A stretch of DNA of 64,000 nucleotides from Planctomycetaceae bacterium (GTDB taxonomy: Bacteria; Planctomycetota; Phycisphaerae; SM23-33). The notes beneath the pieces were generated by a model that saw only the letters and a program-made list of their open reading frames with translations, was not told where the DNA came from and ran no database searches. The position numbers and the translations under genes were made by a program. Shown here one piece after another: positions 17,383-25,959 of the stretch (position 1 is its first letter; the number at the start of each line of letters is the position of its first letter). The DNA is taken from NCBI GenBank assembly GCA_039680605.1, contig JBDKTA010000008.1:97545-161544 (forward strand), read 5' to 3'.

Positions 17383-18555
17383 TCATAACTGTTTTCCGCG
17401 CTGGGCGATCACGGCCGCCTGTATCACTTCGCGCAAGGACACGTGATGCGCGTCCGCGGCGGTCCGGCAGTCGGCGAACTCCGGCTGACAGGTCAGGTCG
17501 CCGGTCTCGCTGCTGCCGATCTTCACGCGGATGGGTCCGTACGGCGTCTCGACCGTCTCGTGTCGCCGCAGCAGCTTTCGGCGCCGGCACGGACGGCGGC
17601 GGATGCCCAGCGTCGTCGTTTCGGAGAATAGTATAGCCTCCATGCGGGGCACGTCGTCGTCGGAACACAAAACGCACAGCATCCAGGCCGGGCGCGACTT
17701 CTTCATCGTGATCGGCGCCGCCCAGGCGTCGTGGCATCCGGCGGCGATGAGCTTCTCCAGCGTCGCGCCGATGATCTGCCCGCTGCAGTCGTCGATGTTG
17801 GCGGCCAACTCCGTCAGCGAGTCGACTTGCCCGTCGGCGTCGCGGCGGCCGACGAACACCCTCAGCAGGTTCGCCACCGCTCCATGTTCTCGCGTTCCGG
17901 CGCCGTATCCGACCGCCTCGACGCGCATCGCGGGCATGGCGGCGCTGCGGGCCAGGGTGGTGAAGATCGCCGCCGCCGTCGGAGTGGTCATCTCGACGCC
18001 GGTCTCCTCGCGCGTCACCGCGAAGCCCTTGAGCAGCGCCGCGGTGGCCGGAGCGGGCACGGGCAAAATGCCGTGCTCGCACTCGACGGTTCCGCTGCCC
18101 AGCGGCAGCGGCCCACAGACCAGCTCGTCGATGTCCAGCGTCTCCAGCGCCAGGCACGCCCCGACGATGTCGGCAATGCTGTCGATAGCGCCGACTTCGT
18201 GAAAGTGAACGTGCTCGGGCTGCGTCTTGTGGATCGTCGCCTCGGCGACGGCCAGGCGGTTGAAGATGTCGCAGGCTCGTGCGGCCGCCCGCGGGGGCAG
18301 GCACGCCTTGGCGATGAGGTTGAGGATGTCATCCAGGTGGCGATGGTGATGGTGCTCGTGGGCACAGACCTCGACGACAAATCGCGTGCCGCCGATACCC
18401 TTGCGGGTGACGGTCTCGAAGGAGACCTTCATCGGCAGGCCCAGGTCGGCCAGCCCGTGCGTCACCGCGTCGGCGTCGGCGCCGGCGTCTACCAGCGCCG
18501 CGACGATCATGTCGCCGCCGGCGCCGCTGAAGCAGTCAAAATACGCCAGTGTCAT
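17383..18555 (-). CDS. larC: Nickel-pincer cofactor nickel chelatase LarC
   Basis: A 390-residue LarC/DUF111 protein that inserts nickel into the pyridinium bis-thiocarboxylate cofactor used by lactate racemase-type enzymes. The N-terminal YFDCFSGAGGDMIVAALVDAG and the metal-binding histidine run (HEHHHHRHLDD) are diagnostic. In some Lactobacillales larC needs a programmed frameshift; here it is one uninterrupted frame. No larB, larE or larA lies nearby, so its client is encoded elsewhere. Confidence 0.92.
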   Translation of the reverse strand: MTLAYFDCFSGAGGDMIVAALVDAGADADAVTHGLADLGLPMKVSFETVTRKGIGGTRFVVEVCAHEHHHHRHLDDILNLIAKACLPPRAAARACDIFNRLAVAEATIHKTQPEHVHFHEVGAIDSIADIVGACLALETLDIDELVCGPLPLGSGTVECEHGILPVPAPATAALLKGFAVTREETGVEMTTPTAAAIFTTLARSAAMPAMRVEAVGYGAGTREHGAVANLLRVFVGRRDADGQVDSLTELAANIDDCSGQIIGATLEKLIAAGCHDAWAAPITMKKSRPAWMLCVLCSDDDVPRMEAILFSETTTLGIRRRPCRRRKLLRRHETVETPYGPIRVKIGSSETGDLTCQPEFADCRTAADAHHVSLREVIQAAVIAQRGKQL

Positions 18556-18670
18556 AGGCCCTTCCTTCCCGTCGCACAGGGGCCCAGAGTGTAGAGCGGC
18601 CGGTGGGGTTTTTCAAGGCCGTCCGGAAAAGAGGGTATCGGGAATTCTCCCACGCACGGTCGGAAGTTCT

Positions 18671-18699
18671 TTGACAGCCGCGCCTTGACGAAGTAGATT
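18671..18699 (+). promoter_or_regulatory. Promoter upstream of the DUF5684 gene
   Basis: TTGACA (18671-18676), a 17-nt spacer and TAGATT (18694-18699) make a good sigma-70-type promoter 60 bp before the ATG at 18760. The preceding 70 bp hold nothing else recognisable. Confidence 0.55.
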
Positions 18700-18759
18700 T
18701 TCTATCGACAAGTCCGGTCGCCGTGGCCGGGATCGACCTTTCTCAACGAGAGAACAATC

Positions 18760-19173
18760 ATGGAATACGAAGGAAGCGTTCAGACCGGCGGTGGAGTCAT
18801 GGGCATGCTGTGCGTGTGCTTCATGTGGCTGCTCTACCTGGCAGTCGCTGCGGTTGTGGTTATCGGCATGTGGAAGGCCTTCGTCAAGGCCAAGAAGCCC
18901 GGCTGGGCCGCCATCATCCCGATCTACAACATCATCGTCATTCTGGAGATGGTCGGGCGACCGGTATGGTGGGTGGTTCTATTCCTGGTGCCGTGCGTGA
19001 ACATCGTCATGTCGTTCATCGTCATGATCGACGTGGCCAAGAGCTTCGCCCAGAGCGCTGGCTTCGGCGTGGGTCTGGCCCTGCTGGGTCCGATCTTCTG
19101 GCCGATCCTGGGCTTCGGCAAGGCCCAGTATGTGGGTCCGGCCGTTCCGCCGACGGCGCCGCCGGCGGTCTGA
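18760..19173 (+). CDS. DUF5684 family membrane protein
   Basis: A 137-residue protein with four hydrophobic segments and the family pattern KAKKPGWAAIIPIYN, followed by a PVWWVVLFLVPCVN turn and FAQSAGFGVGLALLGPIFWPILGFG. DUF5684 proteins are small integral membrane proteins of unknown function, often near signal peptidases or secretion genes. The C-terminus is Pro/Ala-rich and polar. It is followed by a strong hairpin and two further small membrane-protein genes. Confidence 0.75.
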   Translation: MEYEGSVQTGGGVMGMLCVCFMWLLYLAVAAVVVIGMWKAFVKAKKPGWAAIIPIYNIIVILEMVGRPVWWVVLFLVPCVNIVMSFIVMIDVAKSFAQSAGFGVGLALLGPIFWPILGFGKAQYVGPAVPPTAPPAV

Positions 19174-19193
19174 TGTTTTGTGTATGTTGAATC

Positions 19194-19228
19194 CCGCGCG
19201 CCGCATCCTCTCCGGATGCGGCGCGCGG
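19194..19228 (+). terminator. Strong GC hairpin after the DUF5684 gene
   Basis: A 15-bp perfect stem (19194-19208 with 19214-19228) and a TCTCC loop, 20 bp after the stop codon. There is no T-run, so it may end or stabilise the transcript rather than act as a classic intrinsic terminator. Confidence 0.55.
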
Positions 19229-19253
19229 AGTCTATTGCCCCAAGGCCATCGCG

Positions 19254-19661
19254 ATGAAACTTGCTTGGGTCCCAGCCCGGCGCGTCGCGCCTCATAACAA
19301 GGCTGCCGTCGTGGTTGTGGCTGTCTGGGGCGTCCTGCTGCTCGCGCTGGAGCCTGTCGGAAGATTTTTTCAGATCGACACCACCATCTGCCTGCTCAGG
19401 CGACTGACCGGGCTGCCCTGTCCCGCCTGCGGCGGCACGCGGTGCTTCCTGTGCCTGCTCCAGGGCGACATCCTTGCGGCTGTGGCGTATAATCCGCTGG
19501 CGGCGGTCGCCTGCGCGTTGGCGGCAGCGGTCCTGGGGATGCGCCTGATCATGCGGCGGCAGGTGCAAGTTCAACTGCGTCCGCGTGAACGCCTGGCGGC
19601 GGTGTTGGTTCTTGTGGCGGCCGTCCTGGCCAACTGGGCCTATCTGATCTACTGCCATTAG
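19254..19661 (+). CDS. DUF2752 membrane protein
   Basis: A 135-residue protein with three membrane helices and the DUF2752 signature LTGLPCPACGGTRCFLCLLQGD, in which a C-P-A-C-G-G-T-R motif sits at the membrane boundary. Function is unknown; the cysteines could bind metal. It ends 10 bp before the GYF-domain gene and is probably co-transcribed with it. Confidence 0.8.
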   Translation: MKLAWVPARRVAPHNKAAVVVVAVWGVLLLALEPVGRFFQIDTTICLLRRLTGLPCPACGGTRCFLCLLQGDILAAVAYNPLAAVACALAAAVLGMRLIMRRQVQVQLRPRERLAAVLVLVAAVLANWAYLIYCH

Positions 19662-19671
19662 AGAGAGTCTC

Positions 19672-20637
19672 ATGGGCAAATGGTTTTGCATCGTCAATGG
19701 GCAGCAGTACGGACCGATCGATCTGGAACTTCTGCGGCAGTGGATCGCCCAGGGGCGCGTTCGTCCCGGCGACGCGGTCTGGACGGAAGGAATGGCTCAA
19801 TGGGCGCCGGCGTCATCGCTGCCGCAGTTTGCCGATATCGCTGCCGCTGCGCCTCGGCTGGGCCCAGAATCCAGAAGGGTCCTGCCGGCCTCGCCCGGCG
19901 GAACCGGCGGGGCCACGCCTAACGCCGAACTCACCGCCCGCGCGCGAGCCATCCTCAAGGGGCGCTGGTGGCCGGCGATCGGATTCTGCCTGCTTTGGAT
20001 CCTTCTAAGCTACCTCGCTGCAATCGTACCGTTTGGCCAGTTGATCCTTCTGGGTCCGTTGACGCTGGGCGGGGTGATCTACTTCCTGACGCTCGTCCGC
20101 GGCGGTTCGGTGCGAGTCGGGATGCTCTTCGACGGGTTTTCCCGCTTTGGCGAGTCGATGGTGGCGTACCTGCTGTACAGCCTGGCCATGCTGGCATGCA
20201 TGGTGCCGATGTTCCTGGCGATGATCATGATGATGGCCGGCCTGGCTATTGCGGCAGGGCAGGGCAGCGACGCTTCCGTGATTGGCGCGATTCTTGTCTT
20301 CCTTCTGGTCCTGTTGATTCTGATCGCCTGCATCGTCGCGACATGGATCGTCAGCCTGATGTTCGCGATGACGTTCTTCCTGCTTGCCGACAACCCAGGG
20401 ATGGGCGCCATCGACGCGCTCAAGGCCAGCCGCGCCATGATGCAAGGCTACAAGGGCAAGCTCTTCTGTCTGTACCTGCGCATGATGGGATGGGCATTGC
20501 TGGCTTATCTGGCGGCCTTGCCCACGCTGGGCCTGAGCCTGATCGCGGCGGTGCTTTTCCTGTCCCCGTACGGCGCGACCATGTTCGCGCTGTTCTATGA
20601 GGACTTGAAGGCCGCTCCGGCTAGGATGACGGTGTGA
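19672..20637 (+). CDS. GYF_2-domain membrane protein
   Basis: A 321-residue protein. Residues 1-55 form a GYF_2 domain (WFCIVNGQQYGPID, LRQWIAQGRVRPGDAVWTEGMAQW), a small protein-binding module. After a Pro/Gly linker, residues 85-315 carry about six membrane helices resembling DUF975-like proteins, with GAIDALKASRAMMQGYKGKLF between helices. The combination is common in planctomycetes and is thought to be a membrane scaffold. It likely belongs with the two preceding small membrane genes. Confidence 0.7.
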   Translation: MGKWFCIVNGQQYGPIDLELLRQWIAQGRVRPGDAVWTEGMAQWAPASSLPQFADIAAAAPRLGPESRRVLPASPGGTGGATPNAELTARARAILKGRWWPAIGFCLLWILLSYLAAIVPFGQLILLGPLTLGGVIYFLTLVRGGSVRVGMLFDGFSRFGESMVAYLLYSLAMLACMVPMFLAMIMMMAGLAIAAGQGSDASVIGAILVFLLVLLILIACIVATWIVSLMFAMTFFLLADNPGMGAIDALKASRAMMQGYKGKLFCLYLRMMGWALLAYLAALPTLGLSLIAAVLFLSPYGATMFALFYEDLKAAPARMTV

Positions 20638-20759
20638 TCGCCGCCGCTTGCGGTTTGGCAGTTGTGCATCGAAATCGCGAACCGGGAGTGCGCGTGACTT
20701 GCAGTCCCTTTGAGTGTTGAAGGACTGGCGTTCCCACGCCTTGCACAGGAGTTTGCACA

Positions 20760-22433
20760 ATGACCCGATTGCTCTGCTCCGCGATGGTCATCGCTCTGAT
20801 GGTCTGCCCCGCTCTGGCCGACGCCCCCGTCGCGGTCAGCGGCAAAGTCACGCTCGACGCCAAGCCGCTGGCGGGCGTGCGCGTCACCGACGGGGTGAAC
20901 TTCGCCGTCAGCGCCGCCGACGGGTCGTACAGCCTGACCATCGCCGACGATTACATGATCCCGTACCGTCCCGCCCGGACCGTCAGCGTCTGCTGGCCGA
21001 GCAACACGTGGCCGGCGGGCAAATGGTGGTACCGCCTCAGCGAAGTGACCGACGCCAAGGCCGTGAACTTCGCCCTGCGGGCCGACGAACAGAAGCTGCC
21101 CTTTGTGTTCCTGCACATCAGCGACGACCACGGCAGCGGCAAGATGCTTTCCGAGCACTACACCCATGACGCGGCGGCCGCCAAGCCCCACGCCAAGTTC
21201 ATCTTCAACACCGGCGACATGGGCTACGCCACGCCGCAAGGCGCCGAGGAGATGTTCCGCAGCATCGACGGCCACGCCAAGGCGTTCCCGCTGCCGATGT
21301 TCTTCTCGCCGGGCAACCACGACTTTGTCGGCGAAGACGAGAAGACCAAGATGACCTCGCACCCGCTGGCGGGGTGGGGGGCGTACACGAAGTACTGCGG
21401 GCCGACGCGGTGGTCGTTCGACTACGCCGGCGTACACTTCGTCTCGATCGACTACATGGAGAAGGTTGCGCCGCCCAAGAACTACACCGACATGATCCCG
21501 AAGATCGGCGTGCAGTTCCTCGAGAAGGACCTGGCGGCGATGCCCAAGGACCGTCGCGTCGTCCTGCTGGTGCATTGCTACGACGCTCCGGCCGAGTTCT
21601 TCAGGGCCCTGCACAAGTACCGCGTCGACCAGGTCTGCGCCGGGCACACGCACGTGCCGCTGTTTGCCAAACTCGCCGGCGTGCCGTCGTTCACCAACTA
21701 CGGCATCGCCAACGGCATCGTGACCGAGACCGCCATCGACATGGTCGAGCGGCGCCCGATGACCTACGGTAACAGCTCGCTGCTGGGATACTTCAAGAGC
21801 GTGACGGCGGCGGCGATGGAGAAACGCCGCCTCAAGCAGCTTGTGGCACAGCCTTTCCAGGCTGTGGAGACACAGGCTGGAAAGCCTGTGCCACTAACCG
21901 CTGCCGCGGGGCTCGATTCCTGTGAGATCGTCGTGCAGATCGATCCGCTGTCGGCCAGGAAGGTCGGCCTGCGCGTCGGCGAGAAAGACGCCATCGAAAT
22001 CACATTCGACGGCGCGGCCGTCAGCGTTGCCGGCGCCCCGGTGCCCTTTAAGCTCGCCTCCGGCGACAAGCTCCCGCCGATGAAGATTGCTCCCAGCAAG
22101 ACGCTCGAGTGGCACATCCTCATCGATAAGGACCGCCTGAGCATCCTGGGCAACAACCTCTACCGCATGACCAAGCCCGTCAAGGTAGACCAGCCCGGCA
22201 AAGTCTCCGTGCTCGCCGAGGGCGGCAAGGCCGCATTCAAAAAGGTGGAGGTCTGGGAGCTCAAGACAATAGCCAACCCCGCCAGCCGTGGCCTGCACCA
22301 CTTCGCCCCGCCGGCCTGGACATGGGGCGTCAGCCAGCACACGCAGGCCGCCCTGGACGACAAGTCGCCCACAGCCGCCGAAATCCTCAAACGCTACAAC
22401 GAAGAAGGCGTCGTCAACTACGACGCCGAGTAA
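20760..22433 (+). CDS. Secreted calcineurin-like phosphoesterase
   Basis: A 557-residue exported protein. A signal peptide (MTRLLCSAMVIALMVCPALA) is followed by a carboxypeptidase-regulatory-like beta domain (VAVSGKVTLDAKPLAGVRVTDG) and a metallophosphoesterase domain with its metal motifs in order: HISDDH, NTGDMG, GNHDF, VHCYD and GHTH. The C-terminal beta-sandwich (about 390-520) resembles the GH32 C-terminal module. Between these domains, residues about 362-378 (QPFQAVETQAGKPVP) are encoded by an inserted double palindrome, with the frame kept. The substrate is unknown. Confidence 0.85.
   Translation: MTRLLCSAMVIALMVCPALADAPVAVSGKVTLDAKPLAGVRVTDGVNFAVSAADGSYSLTIADDYMIPYRPARTVSVCWPSNTWPAGKWWYRLSEVTDAKAVNFALRADEQKLPFVFLHISDDHGSGKMLSEHYTHDAAAAKPHAKFIFNTGDMGYATPQGAEEMFRSIDGHAKAFPLPMFFSPGNHDFVGEDEKTKMTSHPLAGWGAYTKYCGPTRWSFDYAGVHFVSIDYMEKVAPPKNYTDMIPKIGVQFLEKDLAAMPKDRRVVLLVHCYDAPAEFFRALHKYRVDQVCAGHTHVPLFAKLAGVPSFTNYGIANGIVTETAIDMVERRPMTYGNSSLLGYFKSVTAAAMEKRRLKQLVAQPFQAVETQAGKPVPLTAAAGLDSCEIVVQIDPLSARKVGLRVGEKDAIEITFDGAAVSVAGAPVPFKLASGDKLPPMKIAPSKTLEWHILIDKDRLSILGNNLYRMTKPVKVDQPGKVSVLAEGGKAAFKKVEVWELKTIANPASRGLHHFAPPAWTWGVSQHTQAALDDKSPTAAEILKRYNEEGVVNYDAE
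21843..21894. repeat. In-frame twin-hairpin element inside the phosphoesterase gene
   Basis: Two 24-nt arms (21843-21866, 21871-21894) separated by GAGA pair at 22 of 24 positions. Each arm is also a perfect hairpin by itself (CACAGCCT/AGGCTGTG and CACAGGCT/AGCCTGTG). The copy adds about 17 codons without a stop, at a domain boundary. Confidence 0.85.
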
Positions 22434-22461
22434 CCAGTAACCCGGCGCGGCTCTATGGAGT

Positions 22462-22481
22462 GCGGCAGCCTTAGCTGCCGC
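22462..22481 (+). terminator. Hairpin after the phosphoesterase gene
   Basis: Perfect 8-bp stem GCGGCAGC / GCTGCCGC with a CTTA loop, followed by TTTAAGAGTTTT, 28 bp after the stop codon. This is a likely intrinsic terminator. The next 150 bp hold only a solo repeat arm (22506-22524). Confidence 0.6.
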
Positions 22482-22505
22482 TTTAAGAGTTTTCCTTCAG
22501 TGCGC

Positions 22506-22524
22506 GGGTGGCATGGCGACACGC
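22506..22524. repeat. Solo arm of the 9951-type repeat
   Basis: GGGTGGCATGGCGACACGC matches the outer arm of the inverted repeat at 9951-10042 but has no partner arm here. Confidence 0.5.
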
Positions 22525-22632
22525 ATCACCCTGTCCTCACGGCATGGACTGGGTGTACAGCACATCACGAACCGAAAGTGAATTCCCCCTGTCTCTGAGC
22601 CGATATGCCTTTTGGGTGGGAAAGGGAAATCT

Positions 22633-22845
22633 ATGGGCGACCAAACCTGTAGCGGCAACACCTGCGGCACCTGCGCATTCTGGCGCGGGCAACGAGCATT
22701 CAAGAACACCGGCGAGATCATGTCTGTGACCCACAGCGCCGCCGGCACATGCACCGAACGCTGGAGGGGCTTTGCCCGCCGCCGCAGCGACACCTGCTCG
22801 CAGTGGCAGCAGTCCAGCGCGCCGGCTGAACAACGGGCGGCCTGA
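22633..22845 (+). CDS. Small four-cysteine protein
   Basis: A 70-residue protein with ATG at 22633 preceded by AAAGGGAAATCT. Cysteines form C11-x2-C14, C40 and C55, each followed by aromatic residues (CAFW, CTERW, CSQW), plus C6. The spacing looks like a small metal-binding (zinc or iron) module of the kind found in short phage and bacterial proteins. No family is assigned. It has no signal peptide and stands alone, converging with the HEAT-repeat gene. Confidence 0.6.
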   Translation: MGDQTCSGNTCGTCAFWRGQRAFKNTGEIMSVTHSAAGTCTERWRGFARRRSDTCSQWQQSSAPAEQRAA

Positions 22846-22868
22846 CGCGGGCAGCGATCGGGGCGCTG

Positions 22869-23570
22869 CTATCGGGAATATTTTTCGTAGACCTTTTTGA
22901 ACCGCCCGCCGTCGTAGTATCCGCCAACCAAGCCGCTGTTCTCGGGATTTTTCCACCAGAGCCTGAGCTTGCGGATCTGCTCCTGGCGCTGCTCCGGCAG
23001 GGCGTCGGGGTGGTAGTTAAGCTTGATACGCAGGATTGTAGCGGCCGCCCCCGCCGCGGCGCGGCGGACGGCGGCATCCGGGTCGTCCATCGCCCCAAAG
23101 AGATCTTCCATTGTCCGCCACGTCCGGGTGTGTCCCAGGGTGGTGGCGGCCGAGGCTCGCACAGCGGGGGCCTGGTCGCGATGCAGGGCGTGTACCAGCG
23201 CCTGGATGGGCGGGTCCTTGGGGTCCTTGGGTTGGTCGGCGGGGATGGCCGTGTTCAAAGCGGTCGCGCTCCAGGCCCGCACCTCGTCGCGAGGTTCGAC
23301 GGTGGGGTCCAGCAGGCGTGTCAGCACCGGCGCCGCCTGGGGGCCAAACTGGCGCCCCAAAGACCGCACATAGCTCTGGGCCTCGCTCGTTGGCTGATCG
23401 CGCACGATCCGAACGACTGTATCGTAGTCTTTTCTCTGGATGGCGCGGCGAGCGTCGGTCAGGTCGGCCTGGGCGGGTCCCAAGGCGTTGAAGAGGCGCC
23501 ATCCTCCCGCTACGACGCACAGGGCGACGCCGCTGATCGTGATAATTCTGGTGCGTTTCGTCAGAGCCAT
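22869..23570 (-). CDS. HEAT-repeat protein with N-terminal membrane anchor
   Basis: A 233-residue protein. A single hydrophobic segment (IITISGVALCVVAGGWRLF) anchors it or acts as a signal. Residues about 75-190 contain HEAT-like repeats (DEVRAWSATALNTAI, APAVRASAATTLGHTRTW, DAAVRRAAAGAAATIL). The C-terminus is charged and aromatic. It starts 8 bp downstream of the pseudopilin stop and is probably co-transcribed, which hints at an envelope scaffold role; the function is unknown. Confidence 0.75.
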   Translation of the reverse strand: MALTKRTRIITISGVALCVVAGGWRLFNALGPAQADLTDARRAIQRKDYDTVVRIVRDQPTSEAQSYVRSLGRQFGPQAAPVLTRLLDPTVEPRDEVRAWSATALNTAIPADQPKDPKDPPIQALVHALHRDQAPAVRASAATTLGHTRTWRTMEDLFGAMDDPDAAVRRAAAGAAATILRIKLNYHPDALPEQRQEQIRKLRLWWKNPENSGLVGGYYDGGRFKKVYEKYSR

Positions 23571-23578
23571 GGGATCTC

Positions 23579-24943
23579 TCAGGGCATCCAGAAGCGGTTG
23601 CGCAGGTCTTCGTACTGGGGGTCAATGTCAGCCGGCGCCATCGACCGCACCGAACCGTCCACCAGCAGCGCGTTGACGCGCCCGCGGTGGCGGGCGAAGT
23701 CCGCCTGTCCGTCGCCGTCAGCGTCCCACGCCGGGGCCGTCCAGTCATCTTCTTCGGGCTTGACGATCGTGTCGCCGTAGTCCATCGCGAAGATCTGCTC
23801 CTGGCGCGACATCGACCCAGCCCCCGAGTTCATGCCGTAGTTGGTGCAGTTGAACCCGCTTTGCGCGCCGCCGCCGGCGCCGCCCGAGCCTTCATCCCCA
23901 CCCGAGCCGCCGCCCAACAGAATCCAGTCGTCGCGGCCGTTGCAGGCGCTCTCCCAGTTCGGGTAGTTCGGGCAGAGCTGGCTCATCTGGCACTTGGCGT
24001 TGATCAGCAGCGGGCCCGGACCGCACGTCAGGTCGCCGATGGTCTGACCGGGCTGGGGCACCGGGTAGATCCGCGTCTCGCTGACCCACAGGCCGTGGAG
24101 CATGCTCATCGAGAACGCCGAGCCCGAGATCAACTGCGTCGTGCCCTTGCTGGTGACGACCGTCTCGTTGGCCTGGCTGATCAGCGTCAGCAGATGTCCC
24201 GGCGCCGAGGCGGCTTCCCAGTGCGTCCAGAGCTTCTCGCCTCCGGCGGCGGGCTCGGTCTTCATAAAGTAGCTGCAGTATCGACCGGCAAACCAGCCGA
24301 CGTTGACGGCCCAATACGACACGCCCGTGCCGTCGGGTTCGTAGATGTAGGAGGGCGGGCCCCAGCGGTTCAGATCGGTGTACCAGACGAACCAGAACGC
24401 TTCCGGATCGCCCAGATGGCGCCGCGGAGTCTGCCCGCCGTAGCTGTCGCCCGCCGTGATCGTGTCGCGCTGACGCTGCGAGAAGTGGATGATCCACGGG
24501 CTGTCGTCATCCAGCGGCACCCCGCCGATGGGCCAGCCGGCGTAGTCGCTCGAATACCACACGCCCCAGCCGCCGAAGACCTTGCACAGCACGTATTGTG
24601 CGGCGATGCCCGGCCCGCCCGGCACCGGGTCGGCGGGAGGATCTTCCTCGCTGCTTTGGGACACTGGCACCGGACCGTCAGGGCACAGGAACACCTTGGC
24701 CGCGTTGTCGACCTTGGGAAACAGCGTGACCTGCCAGTTGACCGTGCTGATCTGGCCGTTGGTCTTGCCCTCCTGCCGCGCCAGGGCGGCCGCGCTGCCG
24801 ATGCTGCGAAGCTGCCCCGCGCAGATCGTCTCGTTGACGCGCCCCAGAAGGCTGCGCCCGGACGGAACCAGCAGCGTTACAAGAACCGCCAGCACCGCGA
24901 TAACGATCAGCAGCTCCGTTAATGTGAAGGCCCTGCTTCTCAT
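23579..24943 (-). CDS. Type IV/II pseudopilin-like protein (DUF1559-type)
   Basis: About 454 residues. The start is set at ATG 24943 (MRSRAFTLTELLIVIAVLAV), which gives a proper prepilin leader with F-T-L-T-E-L-L and E5 after cleavage, and has AAGG just upstream. The large C-terminal domain ends with RHRGRVNALLVDGSVR, the H-X9-DG motif typical of the planctomycete-expanded pseudopilins. A glycine-rich loop (GGGSGGDEGSGGAGGG) lies about two thirds in. It is the first gene of a pair with the HEAT-repeat protein. The role in secretion or surface structure is inferred from the family. Confidence 0.85.
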   Translation of the reverse strand: MRSRAFTLTELLIVIAVLAVLVTLLVPSGRSLLGRVNETICAGQLRSIGSAAALARQEGKTNGQISTVNWQVTLFPKVDNAAKVFLCPDGPVPVSQSSEEDPPADPVPGGPGIAAQYVLCKVFGGWGVWYSSDYAGWPIGGVPLDDDSPWIIHFSQRQRDTITAGDSYGGQTPRRHLGDPEAFWFVWYTDLNRWGPPSYIYEPDGTGVSYWAVNVGWFAGRYCSYFMKTEPAAGGEKLWTHWEAASAPGHLLTLISQANETVVTSKGTTQLISGSAFSMSMLHGLWVSETRIYPVPQPGQTIGDLTCGPGPLLINAKCQMSQLCPNYPNWESACNGRDDWILLGGGSGGDEGSGGAGGGAQSGFNCTNYGMNSGAGSMSRQEQIFAMDYGDTIVKPEEDDWTAPAWDADGDGQADFARHRGRVNALLVDGSVRSMAPADIDPQYEDLRNRFWMP

Positions 24944-25098
24944 TCTGCCTTGCCCTGGAGACTCCTTGACAACAGTTGCTGCGATGGTATGAGAGGCCAA
25001 AGGTCATCTATCATATCCATCAGGAATTATTACCACAGTCATCTGGCAAAACAAGGCGGACCTTCGCCCATCGGCCATTGGGGGCTTGGCTGCAATGG

Positions 25099-25132
25099 AA
25101 ACGGGCGGCCGCTCCCCAGGCACGCCGCCCGT
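25099..25132 (-). terminator. Hairpin downstream of the first PEP-CTERM gene
   Basis: Perfect 10-bp inverted repeat AACGGGCGGC / GCCGCCCGTT with a 14-nt loop, 38 bp after the PEP-CTERM stop on the minus strand. A hairpin with the same AACGGGCGGC arm lies after the second PEP-CTERM unit (28156-28188). A T-run is lacking. Confidence 0.55.
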
Positions 25133-25169
25133 TGCCGCATCGACAGGCCGTCCTTGAGCGGACGGTCGC

Positions 25170-25832
25170 TTAGTTGTTGCGTCGTCTCTTCATCAGCGCC
25201 GCCAAGGAACCCAGCGCCAGCAGGCTCATCGTCGCCGGCTCGGGGATGGGCGAGATATTCAGGCGGACGTTGTCAAAGTGGTATCCGGCCGAGGGGTATC
25301 CGTTTAACCCGTCGTTGTCGTGGAGGACGACGATCAGGTTCTTGCCGATGAGCGAGGGGTCGAGGCCGGTCGTGTCGACGACAAGCGTCGTGTCGACGAA
25401 CGTGCCTGCGGGAACGCTGGAGGGAGTGATCCACTGCGTCCCCAGACGCGTGCTGTTGGCGTCGTTGCCGGCAGAGAGGTAGATGTCCCACTGCGTCAGG
25501 TCGAACGGGAGATTGGCCGGACGCCCGGTCGCCACCGTCAGGGTGTAGATCATGTCGGCCTGCACGGTCACCCCGTCAACCTTCTGCCAGATTCGCCCGC
25601 CGAAGGTCGAGCCGCCGACCATGGTGGTGGTTCCGCCGGCCGGGGCAGGCAGCGAGCCGGAACTGGCGCCGGGGAATTCCGCGTCGGTCGGCTGGGCTGT
25701 CCAACCGCTGCCCCACACCGTCCAGCCGGTGCTGCCGGACTCGAAGCCGGGGTTGTTGATCGTGATGGGTGCGGCAACGGTCGCCCCGGCAAGAACCAGA
25801 ACCGCTCCCGCAAAAGCGAATACGTGTTTCAT
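25170..25832 (-). CDS. PEP-CTERM sorting-domain protein
   Basis: A 220-residue exported protein with a signal peptide (MKHVFAFAGAVLVLAGATVA), a beta-rich body starting NPGFESGSTGW (carbohydrate-binding-like fold) and a C-terminal PEP-CTERM signal: IPEPATMSLLALGSL, a hydrophobic helix, then KRRRNN. Such tails are recognised by exosortase and the proteins end up in or outside the envelope with exopolysaccharide. GGAGAACCTCATT precedes the ATG. Its leader carries the 72-nt conserved element, and a XylR-type regulator is transcribed divergently. Confidence 0.88.
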   Translation of the reverse strand: MKHVFAFAGAVLVLAGATVAAPITINNPGFESGSTGWTVWGSGWTAQPTDAEFPGASSGSLPAPAGGTTTMVGGSTFGGRIWQKVDGVTVQADMIYTLTVATGRPANLPFDLTQWDIYLSAGNDANSTRLGTQWITPSSVPAGTFVDTTLVVDTTGLDPSLIGKNLIVVLHDNDGLNGYPSAGYHFDNVRLNISPIPEPATMSLLALGSLAALMKRRRNN

Positions 25833-25959
25833 AATGAGGTTCTCCGTATATGAGCCCTGACGGCTTCTGATGCGGCAAGCAGAACGGTTCCACCCGGCAA
25901 CGCGATCAGATGCTTACAGAGGCAGCGCGAAACGAACTCAAAATCTCTAGGCCCGTGAA

